Part shown: piece by piece, positions 1-5,871 of the stretch
Numbering within the stretch: the first letter of the stretch is position 1
Layout: every line of letters starts with the position of its first letter
Assembly (NCBI GenBank): GCA_048615375.1
Contig: JBMCLJ010000056.1
Span: forward strand, 1-9,747
From: JBMCLJ01 sp048615375
GTDB taxonomy: Bacteria > Patescibacteriota > Dojkabacteria > JAOAGR01
Length of the DNA: 9,747 nt
Direction: 5' to 3'
The notes under the pieces: generated by a model
The model's database searches: none
What the model saw: only the letters and a program-made list of their open reading frames with translations
What the model was told of the DNA's origin: nothing
Position numbers and translations under genes: made by a program

Positions 1-2
1 AT

Positions 3-2279
3 AACCTCTCACCCAATGACGGTAACCCAGGCACAGGGAGTGATGAAGGAGATATTGTTATCTGGACACGGATAAAGGACTCTACGCCTCCCGATACGAT
101 AGTAGAAAACTGTATGCTCGTAACTCCAACCGCTGGTGGAACGAGTGGCTATCACTGCACAAACTTTACTACCGGCAATGTCGATAGTACCAAGGTCCAG
201 GGAGACTTTACTCCTGATCGGGGAACCACACCAGGCGGCTACCAGGAGGTACAGGCAGAAGATACATTTACCTATACATTGACCGTGACAAATAACTCCG
301 CGGGATCACGATATCTACGTGTCTATGACGAGCTCCACAGGTATCTCGCGTATGTACCTGGTACATTTACGGTTAACGGAATCGTACTTCCTGATACAAA
401 TGTGCACGATACCGGTACCAACCTGGTAATCGACTACCGCCATCCGGCAGTCGTTGCGCAGGGGAGTGATCTCACGGTAACCTTCACCGTCAAGGTACGT
501 CCCCATGTCGCTGCAGTAGATGATATCATCCCTAATGTTGGCCTTGTCACCAGCTGTAACGAGTTCAGTAACGACAGTTCCTGCCTTCCGGCAGAACAGA
601 CGGCAATAGTAGAAGTACAGTACGGTAACGGTTCTCCGACAGCGGTAGATGACACCGCTACTACCAGCCTTGGAACACCAGTCACCATTGCCGTGCTTGA
701 CAATGACCACGATAATGACGACAACCTTGACCCTGCTACGCTTATCGTGCAGACCGCAAATGGGCCGGAAGATGGCACAGCAGTTGTGGTAGAGCAAAAC
801 GGGGTGCATGTTATTGAGTACACTCCGACAACACCTGAGTACTTCAGTGGAGATTCGTTTGGGTATGAAGTTTGTGATAGCGCAGGATTGTGTGATACGG
901 CCACAGTAACAATCTCTATTGAAAACACGCCACCTCAGGCTAGTGACGATAATACCAGCACGTTTATTGATACCCCGGTCACCGTAGATGTGCTGGCTAA
1001 TGATACTGATGCTGAAGGAAACATTGATTTTTCCAGCCTGGCTGTAGTCCCTGGGTATGAGCCATTATCCGGAACGATTACCATCACAAGCAGCTTTGAA
1101 TTTACATATACACCTGACTCTTCAGGCTACTACGATTCAGACGCGTTCTCGTACGCTATCTGTGATACAGAAAACGAATGTGATACTGCAGTCGTAACCA
1201 TAGACCTCACCAATCGTCCACCGATCGCTGAAGATGACGCTGCTTCTACCGACATGACGACACCGATTACCATTAATGTACTTGCCAACGACAGTGATCC
1301 GGATCATAACCTTGCATTTGATTCAGTTACAATTACCCATCAACCAGCTCATGGGACGGTGAATCTTGATGGGCAACAGGTTATCTTCACACCGACAGAC
1401 CCGGTATACTTCGCGCAGGATACGTTTGAGTACGAAGTATGTGATACCGCGACACCTCCTCTATGTGATGTTGCCCTGGTAATAATCACGATTACAGATG
1501 AGGCTCCGATCGCCAGTGATGATATACGTGAAACCAAAATCGGAATTCCTGTAGAGATTACTGTACTGGCGAATGACTCTGACCCGGATGATAACCTGGA
1601 TCCAGCTACTCTGGAATTACTCGTAGAAGCTCAGCCGGAGCATGGTACAGTTTCCATAACCTCAGAGCATACCATCATCTATACTCCAACAGATACGCAG
1701 TACTATTCGCAGGATACTTTTTCTTACCAGGTATGCGACACAACGGGGCTCTGTGACACAGCGAATGTAATCATCAGTATTACTGATCAACCACCAGTAG
1801 CGGCAGACGATATCGCTAGTACATCTCCAGGCGAAGAGGTCACTATTCCGGTGCAGGACAATGATACTGATCCTGAAGATAATATTGATCCAGGAAGCCT
1901 TCAGCTTGTTCCCAGTAGCGAGCCTGCTCATGGGAGTATAGATATTGCAGCCGGAACCATTACGTATACCCCTGATCCGGAAACTACAGCTACATCTGAC
2001 ACCTTTTCGTATACCATTTGTGACATAACCGGATTATGTGATACCGCGACGGTAAATATCACCATTACCCATCCTGTAGCCCCCAGCCCAACCCCCGATA
2101 CTGAAGGCCATCCCTCTGAAGGCAATGAACAACAGAATAAAGCCATACTGCCGGAAACGGGAAAAGGATTGCTCCTGTATCTGTCTGCTATACTGGGAGG
2201 AATAGGAATTGGTAGTTATATGTTACGAATAAGTTACGTACGTTACGCCAGGCCAATACTGAGGAGGAGGAAGGTATAG
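3..2279 (+). CDS. Wall-anchored repeat surface protein (5'-partial): DUF11-like domain, five cadherin/Ig-like repeats, LPETG sorting signal
   Basis: The frame is open from the left edge, so the gene begins upstream; the ATG at 114 is internal because 37 in-frame codons precede it without a stop. About 237-570 reads as a DUF11-type repeat domain (YTLTVTNNSAG, then TVTFTVKVRP). Five tandem repeats follow at 633-926, 927-1214, 1215-1499, 1500-1787 and 1788-2072. Each opens PPxAxDD, carries an acidic VLANDxDxxxN loop typical of calcium-binding bacterial cadherin-like/Ig domains, has YTP and DxFxYxVCD strands, and ends CDTAxVxIxIT. Every repeat holds a close Cys pair, suggesting one disulfide each. 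A Pro/Ser/Glu linker leads to LPETG (2148-2162), a hydrophobic stretch and the tail RPILRRRKV, the substrate signal of a class A-type sortase. I infer an adhesin or stalk-like surface protein; the ligand is unknown. No sortase gene is in the window. Confidence 0.9.
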   Translation, partial: NLSPNDGNPGTGSDEGDIVIWTRIKDSTPPDTIVENCMLVTPTAGGTSGYHCTNFTTGNVDSTKVQGDFTPDRGTTPGGYQEVQAEDTFTYTLTVTNNSAGSRYLRVYDELHRYLAYVPGTFTVNGIVLPDTNVHDTGTNLVIDYRHPAVVAQGSDLTVTFTVKVRPHVAAVDDIIPNVGLVTSCNEFSNDSSCLPAEQTAIVEVQYGNGSPTAVDDTATTSLGTPVTIAVLDNDHDNDDNLDPATLIVQTANGPEDGTAVVVEQNGVHVIEYTPTTPEYFSGDSFGYEVCDSAGLCDTATVTISIENTPPQASDDNTSTFIDTPVTVDVLANDTDAEGNIDFSSLAVVPGYEPLSGTITITSSFEFTYTPDSSGYYDSDAFSYAICDTENECDTAVVTIDLTNRPPIAEDDAASTDMTTPITINVLANDSDPDHNLAFDSVTITHQPAHGTVNLDGQQVIFTPTDPVYFAQDTFEYEVCDTATPPLCDVALVIITITDEAPIASDDIRETKIGIPVEITVLANDSDPDDNLDPATLELLVEAQPEHGTVSITSEHTIIYTPTDTQYYSQDTFSYQVCDTTGLCDTANVIISITDQPPVAADDIASTSPGEEVTIPVQDNDTDPEDNIDPGSLQLVPSSEPAHGSIDIAAGTITYTPDPETTATSDTFSYTICDITGLCDTATVNITITHPVAPSPTPDTEGHPSEGNEQQNKAILPETGKGLLLYLSAILGGIGIGSYMLRISYVRYARPILRRRKV
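633..2072 (+). repeat. Five tandem ~285-298 bp protein-coding repeats
   Basis: Units of 294, 288, 285, 288 and 285 bp encode cadherin-like domains of 95-98 residues. All share the opening PPxAxDD, the loop NDxDxxxN and a closing CDxxxxxCDTA motif; the third unit has two extra residues between its cysteines. The units are diverged in sequence rather than recent identical copies, so this is an old domain array. Confidence 0.85.
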
Positions 2280-2313
2280 TCCGCGATATCTGACGATCAC
2301 TGAAGATCAATAA

Positions 2314-2341
2314 TTGACTTGAGGATAAATTCCTATATAAA
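2314..2341 (+). promoter_or_regulatory. Putative promoter of the 277-residue gene
   Basis: TTGACT (2314-2319) lies 16 bp before TATAAA (2336-2341); TATATA at 2334-2339 is an alternative -10. Either predicts a transcript starting near 2347, exactly at the second in-frame ATG. The -35 overlaps a small palindrome, TCAAT-a-ATTGA (2307-2317), which could be an operator, though it is short enough to be chance. Confidence 0.45.
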
Positions 2342-3174
2342 TGAGTATGTCCAGCCTAGTACCTGTCGTTATTGCAAGCTCTATGAGAAGAACAAATAAT
2401 GGCGATGAAGCCATGCCACGACCAGCTGCTGAAGCTAATCAAAAAACCCTCGCTCATCTCTCGCGTACGATACAGAGGATCCCTCAAACACACCCATATG
2501 AACTCACCACATGTGCTGACCTCCTGACAAGTAATGATGGTGTGAAGGCAGTATTTCTTGAAGGCATTGGAATTTACCCGGGCCATGTCACTGCCGATGC
2601 CACTCCGTTAGAAACTCCTGCATTTTGGACAGGACGAAAAGGTCTTCAACTCAATGTTGGAACCTCCCTTATTGTGTTACTGGACAGAGCAAGTCAAGAC
2701 GACATAGTGTTTCAAGGTGCTGTACGACGACTTATCCACCCGCAAACAGAAGCTGACTTGTCAAAAGCAGGAAGTGGAGAAAGGAATGATGCGTTGTTAA
2801 CCAAAGCACTTGCTTTAGCCAGAGAAGTAAACGCCTTACTCTACAGCAAGGTAACTGGAGTACCTATCAGTCCAGTTCAACCACCCAGTCATGATGGTGA
2901 ATATCAAATTGAATTTCAGGGACTTAGGTATTCCAGAAAGATTCCTCATGACTTGTTTACAAACGCCATTGCGAGTGTGATGCTTCTTTTGAGTATGCTT
3001 TCCAGGACGGAGTCTGATAATGAACTATCGCGTCTCAGAGGTGATATAGATCCATCTCAACTACGGAGAACTGTTACTTCATTAGCGATATATTCAATGG
3101 ATGATATTGCACAATTGGATATGCAAAGCATCACAGAGGCAGCAAAAATTGCCCACCGTTTATCTCAAAATTAA
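2341..3174 (+). CDS. Hypothetical protein, 277 residues
   Basis: I do not recognise the family. The protein looks soluble and mostly helical, with no signal peptide or clear membrane segment; the most hydrophobic stretch is around residues 206-220 (TNAIASVMLLLSML). A predicted mixed alpha/beta region at about residues 70-135 (VFLEGIGIYP, SLIVLLDRA, FQGAVRRLIHP) is followed by helices rich in charged residues. The frame is long and its composition ordinary, so it is probably a real gene. No Shine-Dalgarno is present. The promoter geometry favours the ATG at 2347 (two residues shorter) over the one at 2341. It stands alone, 61 bases after the surface protein stops, with the next real gene on the opposite strand. 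Confidence 0.7.
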   Translation: MSMSSLVPVVIASSMRRTNNGDEAMPRPAAEANQKTLAHLSRTIQRIPQTHPYELTTCADLLTSNDGVKAVFLEGIGIYPGHVTADATPLETPAFWTGRKGLQLNVGTSLIVLLDRASQDDIVFQGAVRRLIHPQTEADLSKAGSGERNDALLTKALALAREVNALLYSKVTGVPISPVQPPSHDGEYQIEFQGLRYSRKIPHDLFTNAIASVMLLLSMLSRTESDNELSRLRGDIDPSQLRRTVTSLAIYSMDDIAQLDMQSITEAAKIAHRLSQN

Positions 3175-3192
3175 GCGAGTTAACTTTGATGT

Positions 3193-3230
3193 ACTCAAGA
3201 ATATAAAACAGGAACTGAGTTTTGTTTTTT
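3193..3230 (+). terminator. Weak possible terminator after the 277-residue gene
   Basis: ACTCA (3193-3197) can pair with TGAGT (3216-3220) across an 18-base loop, and the T-rich run TTTGTTTTTT follows at once (3221-3230). The stem is only 5 bp, so this is suggestive at best. Its position, 18 bases after the stop codon, is right. Confidence 0.25.
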
Positions 3231-3377
3231 ACAGTTTGTATTCTATCCTGATGACATTTCACGATATTTTTGATTACAACACCAGGACTCTGGGGAACTC
3301 ATTGGAATAAGTATTCTGAACAATATTACCTCCACATCAGCCGAGCCTGGCTTCCAGATCTTTAATCGGTACTGGGG

Positions 3378-3524
3378 TCAGAGGCTACGGTACTGAGGAA
3401 GAGCAGCGCGGGGTATGGAGGAGAGAGGATTTGAAGTTGTGGAGGTAGAGGAGATATACACACAGGTCAATAAAGAGAATGAACGATCGAAAAGACTATT
3501 GGTATCGAGCAAATATTTATTCAT
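3378..3524 (-). pseudogene. Truncated PIN-domain (VapC-like) toxin remnant
   Basis: The ATG at 3524 opens MNKYLLDTNSLFD, the characteristic start of PIN-domain RNase toxins: a beta strand, then the first metal-binding Asp (D7) in a LLDTN motif. It overlaps the antitoxin stop by eight bases (ATGAATAA), the tight coupling usual in vapBC operons. After about residue 25 I see no PIN features, and the frame stops at 3378-3380 after 48 residues, against roughly 130 for a complete toxin. The remaining catalytic acidic residues are absent in every frame I read down to 3180. The toxin is therefore a dead 5' fragment; the rest was deleted or replaced. Identification rests on a short motif plus the antitoxin context. 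Confidence 0.6.
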
Positions 3525-3818
3525 AACGATAATTGCGCTCGTGTAAAGTTTTACTCACCTTCCTGGAATAGTGTACAGAATCCTTTATTTCGTATCTGTC
3601 ATGCCACATGCCTTGTATCGCTTTAAAATCTTTTAGCTTCTCCTTTTCTGTTTTTTGAGAGTCTTTACTTAATGATTCATAGTACTTTTTTGGGACAAGG
3701 CAAGCCTTGACTATACCATATTGTGTAATAGCGACAACTTTTTTCCATCTGATAACTCCTCGACTGTTGCAGCGAAATTATCCCTCACATATTTTACTGA
3801 TCACTCTTTGAGTACCAT
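3517..3818 (-). pseudogene. Broken Phd/YefM-type antitoxin
   Basis: Read on the minus strand from the ATG at 3818, the protein starts MVLKE, meets TGA at 3801-3803, then continues in frame with SVKYVRDNFAATVEEL and SDGKK. At the A6 run (plus-strand T6, 3739-3744) the reading must shift; one extra A restores VVAITQYGIVKACLVPKKYY and then about 50 residues including FKAIQGMWHDRYEIKDS and SRKVSKTLHERN. The first part matches the Phd/YefM DNA-binding fold (RDNFA, then ITQYG, then LVP-x-YYE). The second is the toxin-wrapping tail often paired with PIN toxins. It ends TAA at 3517-3519, overlapping the toxin start. In a working locus it would neutralise the toxin and repress the operon. Two separate lesions make it non-functional, unless the homopolymer one is a sequencing error. 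Confidence 0.65.
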
Positions 3819-3827
3819 AGTAAAAAT

Positions 3828-3856
3828 ATAGTAACTTCACCATAATTTCATGTCAA
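3828..3856 (-). promoter_or_regulatory. Promoter of the decayed antitoxin-toxin operon
   Basis: On the minus strand a perfect TTGACA (plus 3851-3856) lies 17 bp before TACTAT (plus 3828-3833), with TATATT (3825-3830) as an alternative -10. Transcription would start 0-3 bases before the ATG at 3818. The -35 lies within the 3' end of the upstream 117-residue gene. The promoter looks intact although the genes are broken. Confidence 0.5.
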
Positions 3857-4190
3857 CCATATCATTAAATGTTGGATTTTCTTCATCAGAAACCCATTTA
3901 CCTTCATTACAGTCCCAGGCGTACATGCCGCCGTTCTGATCCTTTGGGTACTTTTGAAGCAATTCCTGTTTATACTTTTTAATATTTTCCTGATCCGGGT
4001 TACTGGAGATATAAACAAATTGTATCCCAAAATTATCTTCTGATACTTTCCGAACAATTAACTCGTGAAAGTTTGGATCTTTTGCCCATTCTTTCGCGAT
4101 AGTATGTAAATCTGGATAACCTGCTGCTTTGTAATCTACTTTGAATACACCGGCAGCGACATAATAGCTATGTTTATTTTCTTCTGACAA
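3837..4190 (-). CDS. Hypothetical protein, 117 residues (TTG start, possibly frameshifted 5' end)
   Basis: I do not recognise the family. The protein is acidic and soluble. An N-terminal part (YYVAAGVFKVDYKAAGYPDL) is followed by a helical stretch, a likely strand pair (LIVRKVS, FGIQFVYISS), a lysine-rich helix and an aromatic C-terminus (MYAWDCNEGKWVSDEE). No signal or membrane segment is seen. The only available start is a TTG with no ribosome binding site. A -10 box on the minus strand (plus 4225-4230) points instead to a GTG at 4218, out of frame by one base; removing one T from the T8 run (plus A8, 4194-4201) would join them and add nine residues. It ends TGA, 19 bases before the broken antitoxin's ATG on the same strand. 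Confidence 0.6.
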   Translation of the reverse strand: MSEENKHSYYVAAGVFKVDYKAAGYPDLHTIAKEWAKDPNFHELIVRKVSEDNFGIQFVYISSNPDQENIKKYKQELLQKYPKDQNGGMYAWDCNEGKWVSDEENPTFNDMVDMKLW

Positions 4191-4224
4191 TTTAAAAAAA
4201 ATAGGACAAATCTGACACCAGTTG

Positions 4225-4230
4225 ATTATA
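4225..4230 (-). promoter_or_regulatory. -10 box upstream of the 117-residue gene
   Basis: A perfect TATAAT on the minus strand, followed after six bases by a GTG at 4218, which matches the leaderless spacing of other genes here. No convincing -35 is seen. It lies back to back with the -10 of the methyltransferase gene (4274-4279), so 4191-4302 is a divergent promoter region. Confidence 0.45.
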
Positions 4231-4273
4231 GCATAACTTGTATATGTAAGTGGGATTAAGTAAACAAAAGAAC

Positions 4274-4279
4274 TATAAT
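4274..4279 (+). promoter_or_regulatory. -10 box of the RsmC-like methyltransferase gene
   Basis: Perfect TATAAT, 23 bases before the ATG at 4303, which gives a leader of about 16 bases. This is the one gene here whose best -10 is not at leaderless distance. No Shine-Dalgarno is visible in the leader. Confidence 0.45.
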
Positions 4280-4302
4280 ATCCTAATTCACAATCTCTAA
4301 CG

Positions 4303-4872
4303 ATGGATCCATACTACAAAAAAACTATCCCCTACAAGCTCTCTGGCATGAGTTTTAACTTTGATGTCGGTAACACGCTTTTTTCTACCTTCTCGGTCGA
4401 CCATGGTACAGATGTACTACTTCGATACCTTAGTCCAGGCAGCGAGCCAGAGTCGATTCTTGATATTGGGTGCGGGACAGGCGTGCTGGGAATAGTTCTT
4501 GGTAAAAAATATCCGAACGCCAGAGTTACCTGTGTAGACAAAGACCTGCTTGCCATAAGGTACACGCAGATCAATGCAGAGAAGAATAACGTGAAAAATC
4601 TGGAAGCACTCGGCAGTGTGGCGACTGAAGCGGTAAGTGACAGAGTATTTGATCTCATTGTATCCAACGTTCCCGCAAAAATAGGGGATAGCGCTATCGA
4701 AAAGGAGTTTATTCTCAAACCCTTAGAATTATTGCGTCCAGAAGGTGAACTCTGGATTGTGGTAGTCACCGGCCTTAACCGCATTATCCCAAAAATCGGC
4801 AGGAGACACACTTTAAAAATGAAAGAAGTCAAAAAGCGGCATGGGCATAGCGTGTACAGGATAAAGAAATAA
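4303..4872 (+). CDS. RsmC-like class I SAM-dependent methyltransferase
   Basis: 189 residues with the small-methyltransferase (MTS) fold of the RsmC family. The entry strand FSVDHGTDVLLRYL (residues 30-43) corresponds to the xDxGTxLLL element. SAM motif I is ILDIGCGTGVLGIVLG (52-67) and the ribose-binding acid is D79 in CVDKD. The catalytic motif IV appears as FDLIVSNVPAKIG (116-128), with NVPA where RsmC and its relatives that methylate rRNA guanines have NPPF. LELLRPEGELWIVV (141-154) is the post-motif strand, and KEVKKRHGHSVYRI closes the fold. It lacks the N-terminal duplicated domain of E. coli RsmC. The substrate could be rRNA, another nucleic acid or a small molecule. It is a single-gene unit, divergent from the gene at 3837-4190. 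Confidence 0.85.
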   Translation: MDPYYKKTIPYKLSGMSFNFDVGNTLFSTFSVDHGTDVLLRYLSPGSEPESILDIGCGTGVLGIVLGKKYPNARVTCVDKDLLAIRYTQINAEKNNVKNLEALGSVATEAVSDRVFDLIVSNVPAKIGDSAIEKEFILKPLELLRPEGELWIVVVTGLNRIIPKIGRRHTLKMKEVKKRHGHSVYRIKK

Positions 4873-4919
4873 GTACAAAACCAACCTCAGAATACCCTGA
4901 ACATACCATTTTCATACTC

Positions 4920-4948
4920 TTTCCATACTGACAAACACTCTGTATACT
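4920..4948 (+). promoter_or_regulatory. Promoter of the RHH antitoxin-like gene
   Basis: TTTCCA (4920-4925), a 17-bp spacer and TATACT (4943-4948); the ATG at 4955 follows after six bases, so the transcript would be leaderless. CATACT occurs twice at 4912-4928 and TATACT overlaps the -10, which could be repeated operator half-sites for autorepression. The repeats are short. Confidence 0.5.
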
Positions 4949-4954
4949 GATCCC

Positions 4955-5248
4955 ATGAGCACCACAAAATTACAAATCCCCATGAATTCTTCGCTTAAAA
5001 AACAGGCTGATAAAAAAGCCAAGGAACAAGGTTTCAGCTCTGTACAGGAAGTTATCCGCGTATTCCTGACTGGATACATTAAAGGAGATATCAGTCCTGT
5101 ATTCATTACAACATCCCAACCAAACCCACCGATCCAACAGACCACCACGAAACGTCACAGCGGAAAAAAAGAGATAGAAATCGATATCGAAGAAAAAATT
5201 TTTACCGTAGAAGACAGCGAGGAGCTACTGAGGAAGTTGAAGTTGTGA
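4955..5248 (+). CDS. Ribbon-helix-helix antitoxin-like protein (RelB/DinJ type), no toxin partner
   Basis: 97 residues. The first 45 match the ribbon-helix-helix pattern of RelB/DinJ antitoxins: strand TTKLQIPM (3-10), helix A SSLKKQADKKAKEQG (12-26) and helix B SSVQEVIRVFLTGYI (28-42). The strand would sit in the DNA major groove as a dimer. A flexible Thr/Pro/Gln linker (residues 52-70) leads to an acidic tail (EIEIDIEEKIF, then EDSEELLRKLKL), which in such families binds the toxin. No toxin gene follows: the next gene is on the opposite strand, with only 12 bases between the two stop codons. It may be an orphan antitoxin, or a plain RHH repressor. It likely represses its own promoter. Confidence 0.75.
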   Translation: MSTTKLQIPMNSSLKKQADKKAKEQGFSSVQEVIRVFLTGYIKGDISPVFITTSQPNPPIQQTTTKRHSGKKEIEIDIEEKIFTVEDSEELLRKLKL

Positions 5249-5260
5249 ATATGTTTGCTT

Positions 5261-5470
5261 TTACTTGACCTCCAAACTTGCTTCGAGTGAATAAACAACT
5301 TTTAGAAGCCTCTCTAAAGAAAAAGAAACTTTTCCACTAAGTATTTTAGAAATTTCCGGTCGGGGAATGCCTGAGAATTCTGAAAGTTTTTCCTGGGTCA
5401 TTTCTTTCTCTTTCCTTATTTCCTCAAGCCGGTAGATGATAGTGTAAAACGCATTAAATGATTCGTACAA
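5261..5470 (-). CDS. HigA-type XRE helix-turn-helix antitoxin (start uncertain)
   Basis: 69 residues counted from a TTG at 5470. The core is a clear XRE/Cro fold: RLEEIRKEKEMTQEKLSEF, then recognition helix RPEISKILSGK (residues 37-47), then FSLERLLKVVYSLEASLEV. The frame stays open upstream to a TAG at 5549-5551, and the added residues (ENQDEVFSKQNY, then SHEQLALYESF) match the N-terminal arm of HigA proteins, so the true start should be near 5536. There the codon is ATA (ATA AAA AGA), not ATG, suggesting start-codon loss by a single G-to-A change or use of a rare start. It lies just downstream of the HigB-like frame in the toxin-first order typical of higBA. It would neutralise the toxin and repress the operon. 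Expression level is doubtful. Confidence 0.7.
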   Translation of the reverse strand: MYESFNAFYTIIYRLEEIRKEKEMTQEKLSEFSGIPRPEISKILSGKVSFSLERLLKVVYSLEASLEVK

Positions 5471-5510
5471 GGCGAGCTGCTCATGAGAGTAATTTTGCTT
5501 ACTGAAAACT

Positions 5511-5795
5511 TCATCCTGGTTTTCTGCTCTTTTTATGATAAAACAAAGCTAGAATTATTTATGAACCCTGAACATATCCATAAAAAGCTCTCCATTGAGT
5601 ACTGTTAATTCGTAACCTCATCTCGTATAAATAAATTATTATAACCTGAAATCTTTCCCCCTCTGGCTTACGTAACTGCCCCAACTCAGAAAGCTTGTTA
5701 TCAAGATCCTGAAACTCTAACTGCACTGGTACCGGTAAACCTTTAAACTCTTTTTCTGCAAGAGGATGGTACCGTAACTCCTTCATGCTTTCCAT
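5511..5795 (-). pseudogene. HigB/RelE-type toxin interrupted by a premature stop
   Basis: From the ATG at 5795 the product reads MESMKELRYHPLAEKEFKGL, then a helix pair (LDNKLSEL), then LRKPEGERF, YEMRLRI and QWRAFYGYVQGS. This is the order of the HigB/Gp49-like RelE superfamily mRNA interferases. A TAA at 5559-5561 then stops it, but 15 further codons in the same frame read IILALFYHKKSRKPG, exactly where family members have a final strand and a basic KKTxKTP segment. That reading ends TGA at 5511-5513, overlapping the extended antitoxin. The toxin would lack its last strand and basic tail and is probably inactive. A longer start at 5873 is open but would cover the promoter of the next gene. 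The -10 box at 5802-5807 favours 5795. Confidence 0.65.
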
Positions 5796-5801
5796 TGTAC
5801 G

Positions 5802-5807
5802 CTTATA
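5802..5807 (-). promoter_or_regulatory. -10 box of the decayed HigBA pair
   Basis: TATAAG on the minus strand ends six bases before the ATG at 5795, the same leaderless spacing as other genes here. This choice of start leaves 5796-5871 as a divergent promoter region shared with the hydrolase gene. Confidence 0.4.
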
Positions 5808-5833
5808 CGTTTCCAGTCTTTGTTCCAACGGAT

Positions 5834-5862
5834 TTTGCAACGTTGTTGGTTTTAGGTATACT
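5834..5862 (+). promoter_or_regulatory. Promoter of the alpha/beta hydrolase gene
   Basis: TTTGCA (5834-5839), a 17-bp spacer and TATACT (5857-5862); the ATG at 5872 follows after nine bases. The predicted leader is 0-3 bases, and no Shine-Dalgarno is present. Confidence 0.5.
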
Positions 5863-5871
5863 AAATAACCC

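Noticed and set aside
114..116. ATG at 114 as the start of the surface protein
   Set aside because: The frame is open to the left edge and the upstream codons read as ordinary protein; there is no promoter or binding site before it.
315..928. Two minus-strand open frames of 164 residues each opposite the surface protein
   Set aside because: They lie opposite a strong repeat-coding gene and have the Cys/Ser/Val-rich look of antisense shadows, with no domain signal.
3101..3310. Plus-strand frame of 69 residues overlapping the end of the 277-residue gene
   Set aside because: It begins inside the coding sequence in another frame, has no promoter of its own and no recognisable features.
3366..3398. 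Repeated CGGTACTG in a GC-richer patch as a possible RNA gene or tRNA
   Set aside because: No cloverleaf or stable long stem could be drawn; two 8-base copies are not enough.
3801..3803. TGA read as glycine (code 25, as in Gracilibacteria)
   Set aside because: TGA ends the genes at 3837, 5248 and 8962, and no long gene here contains an in-frame TGA.
4332..4832. Minus-strand frame of 166 residues opposite the RsmC-like gene
   Set aside because: The plus strand carries all methyltransferase motifs in order, so this is its shadow.
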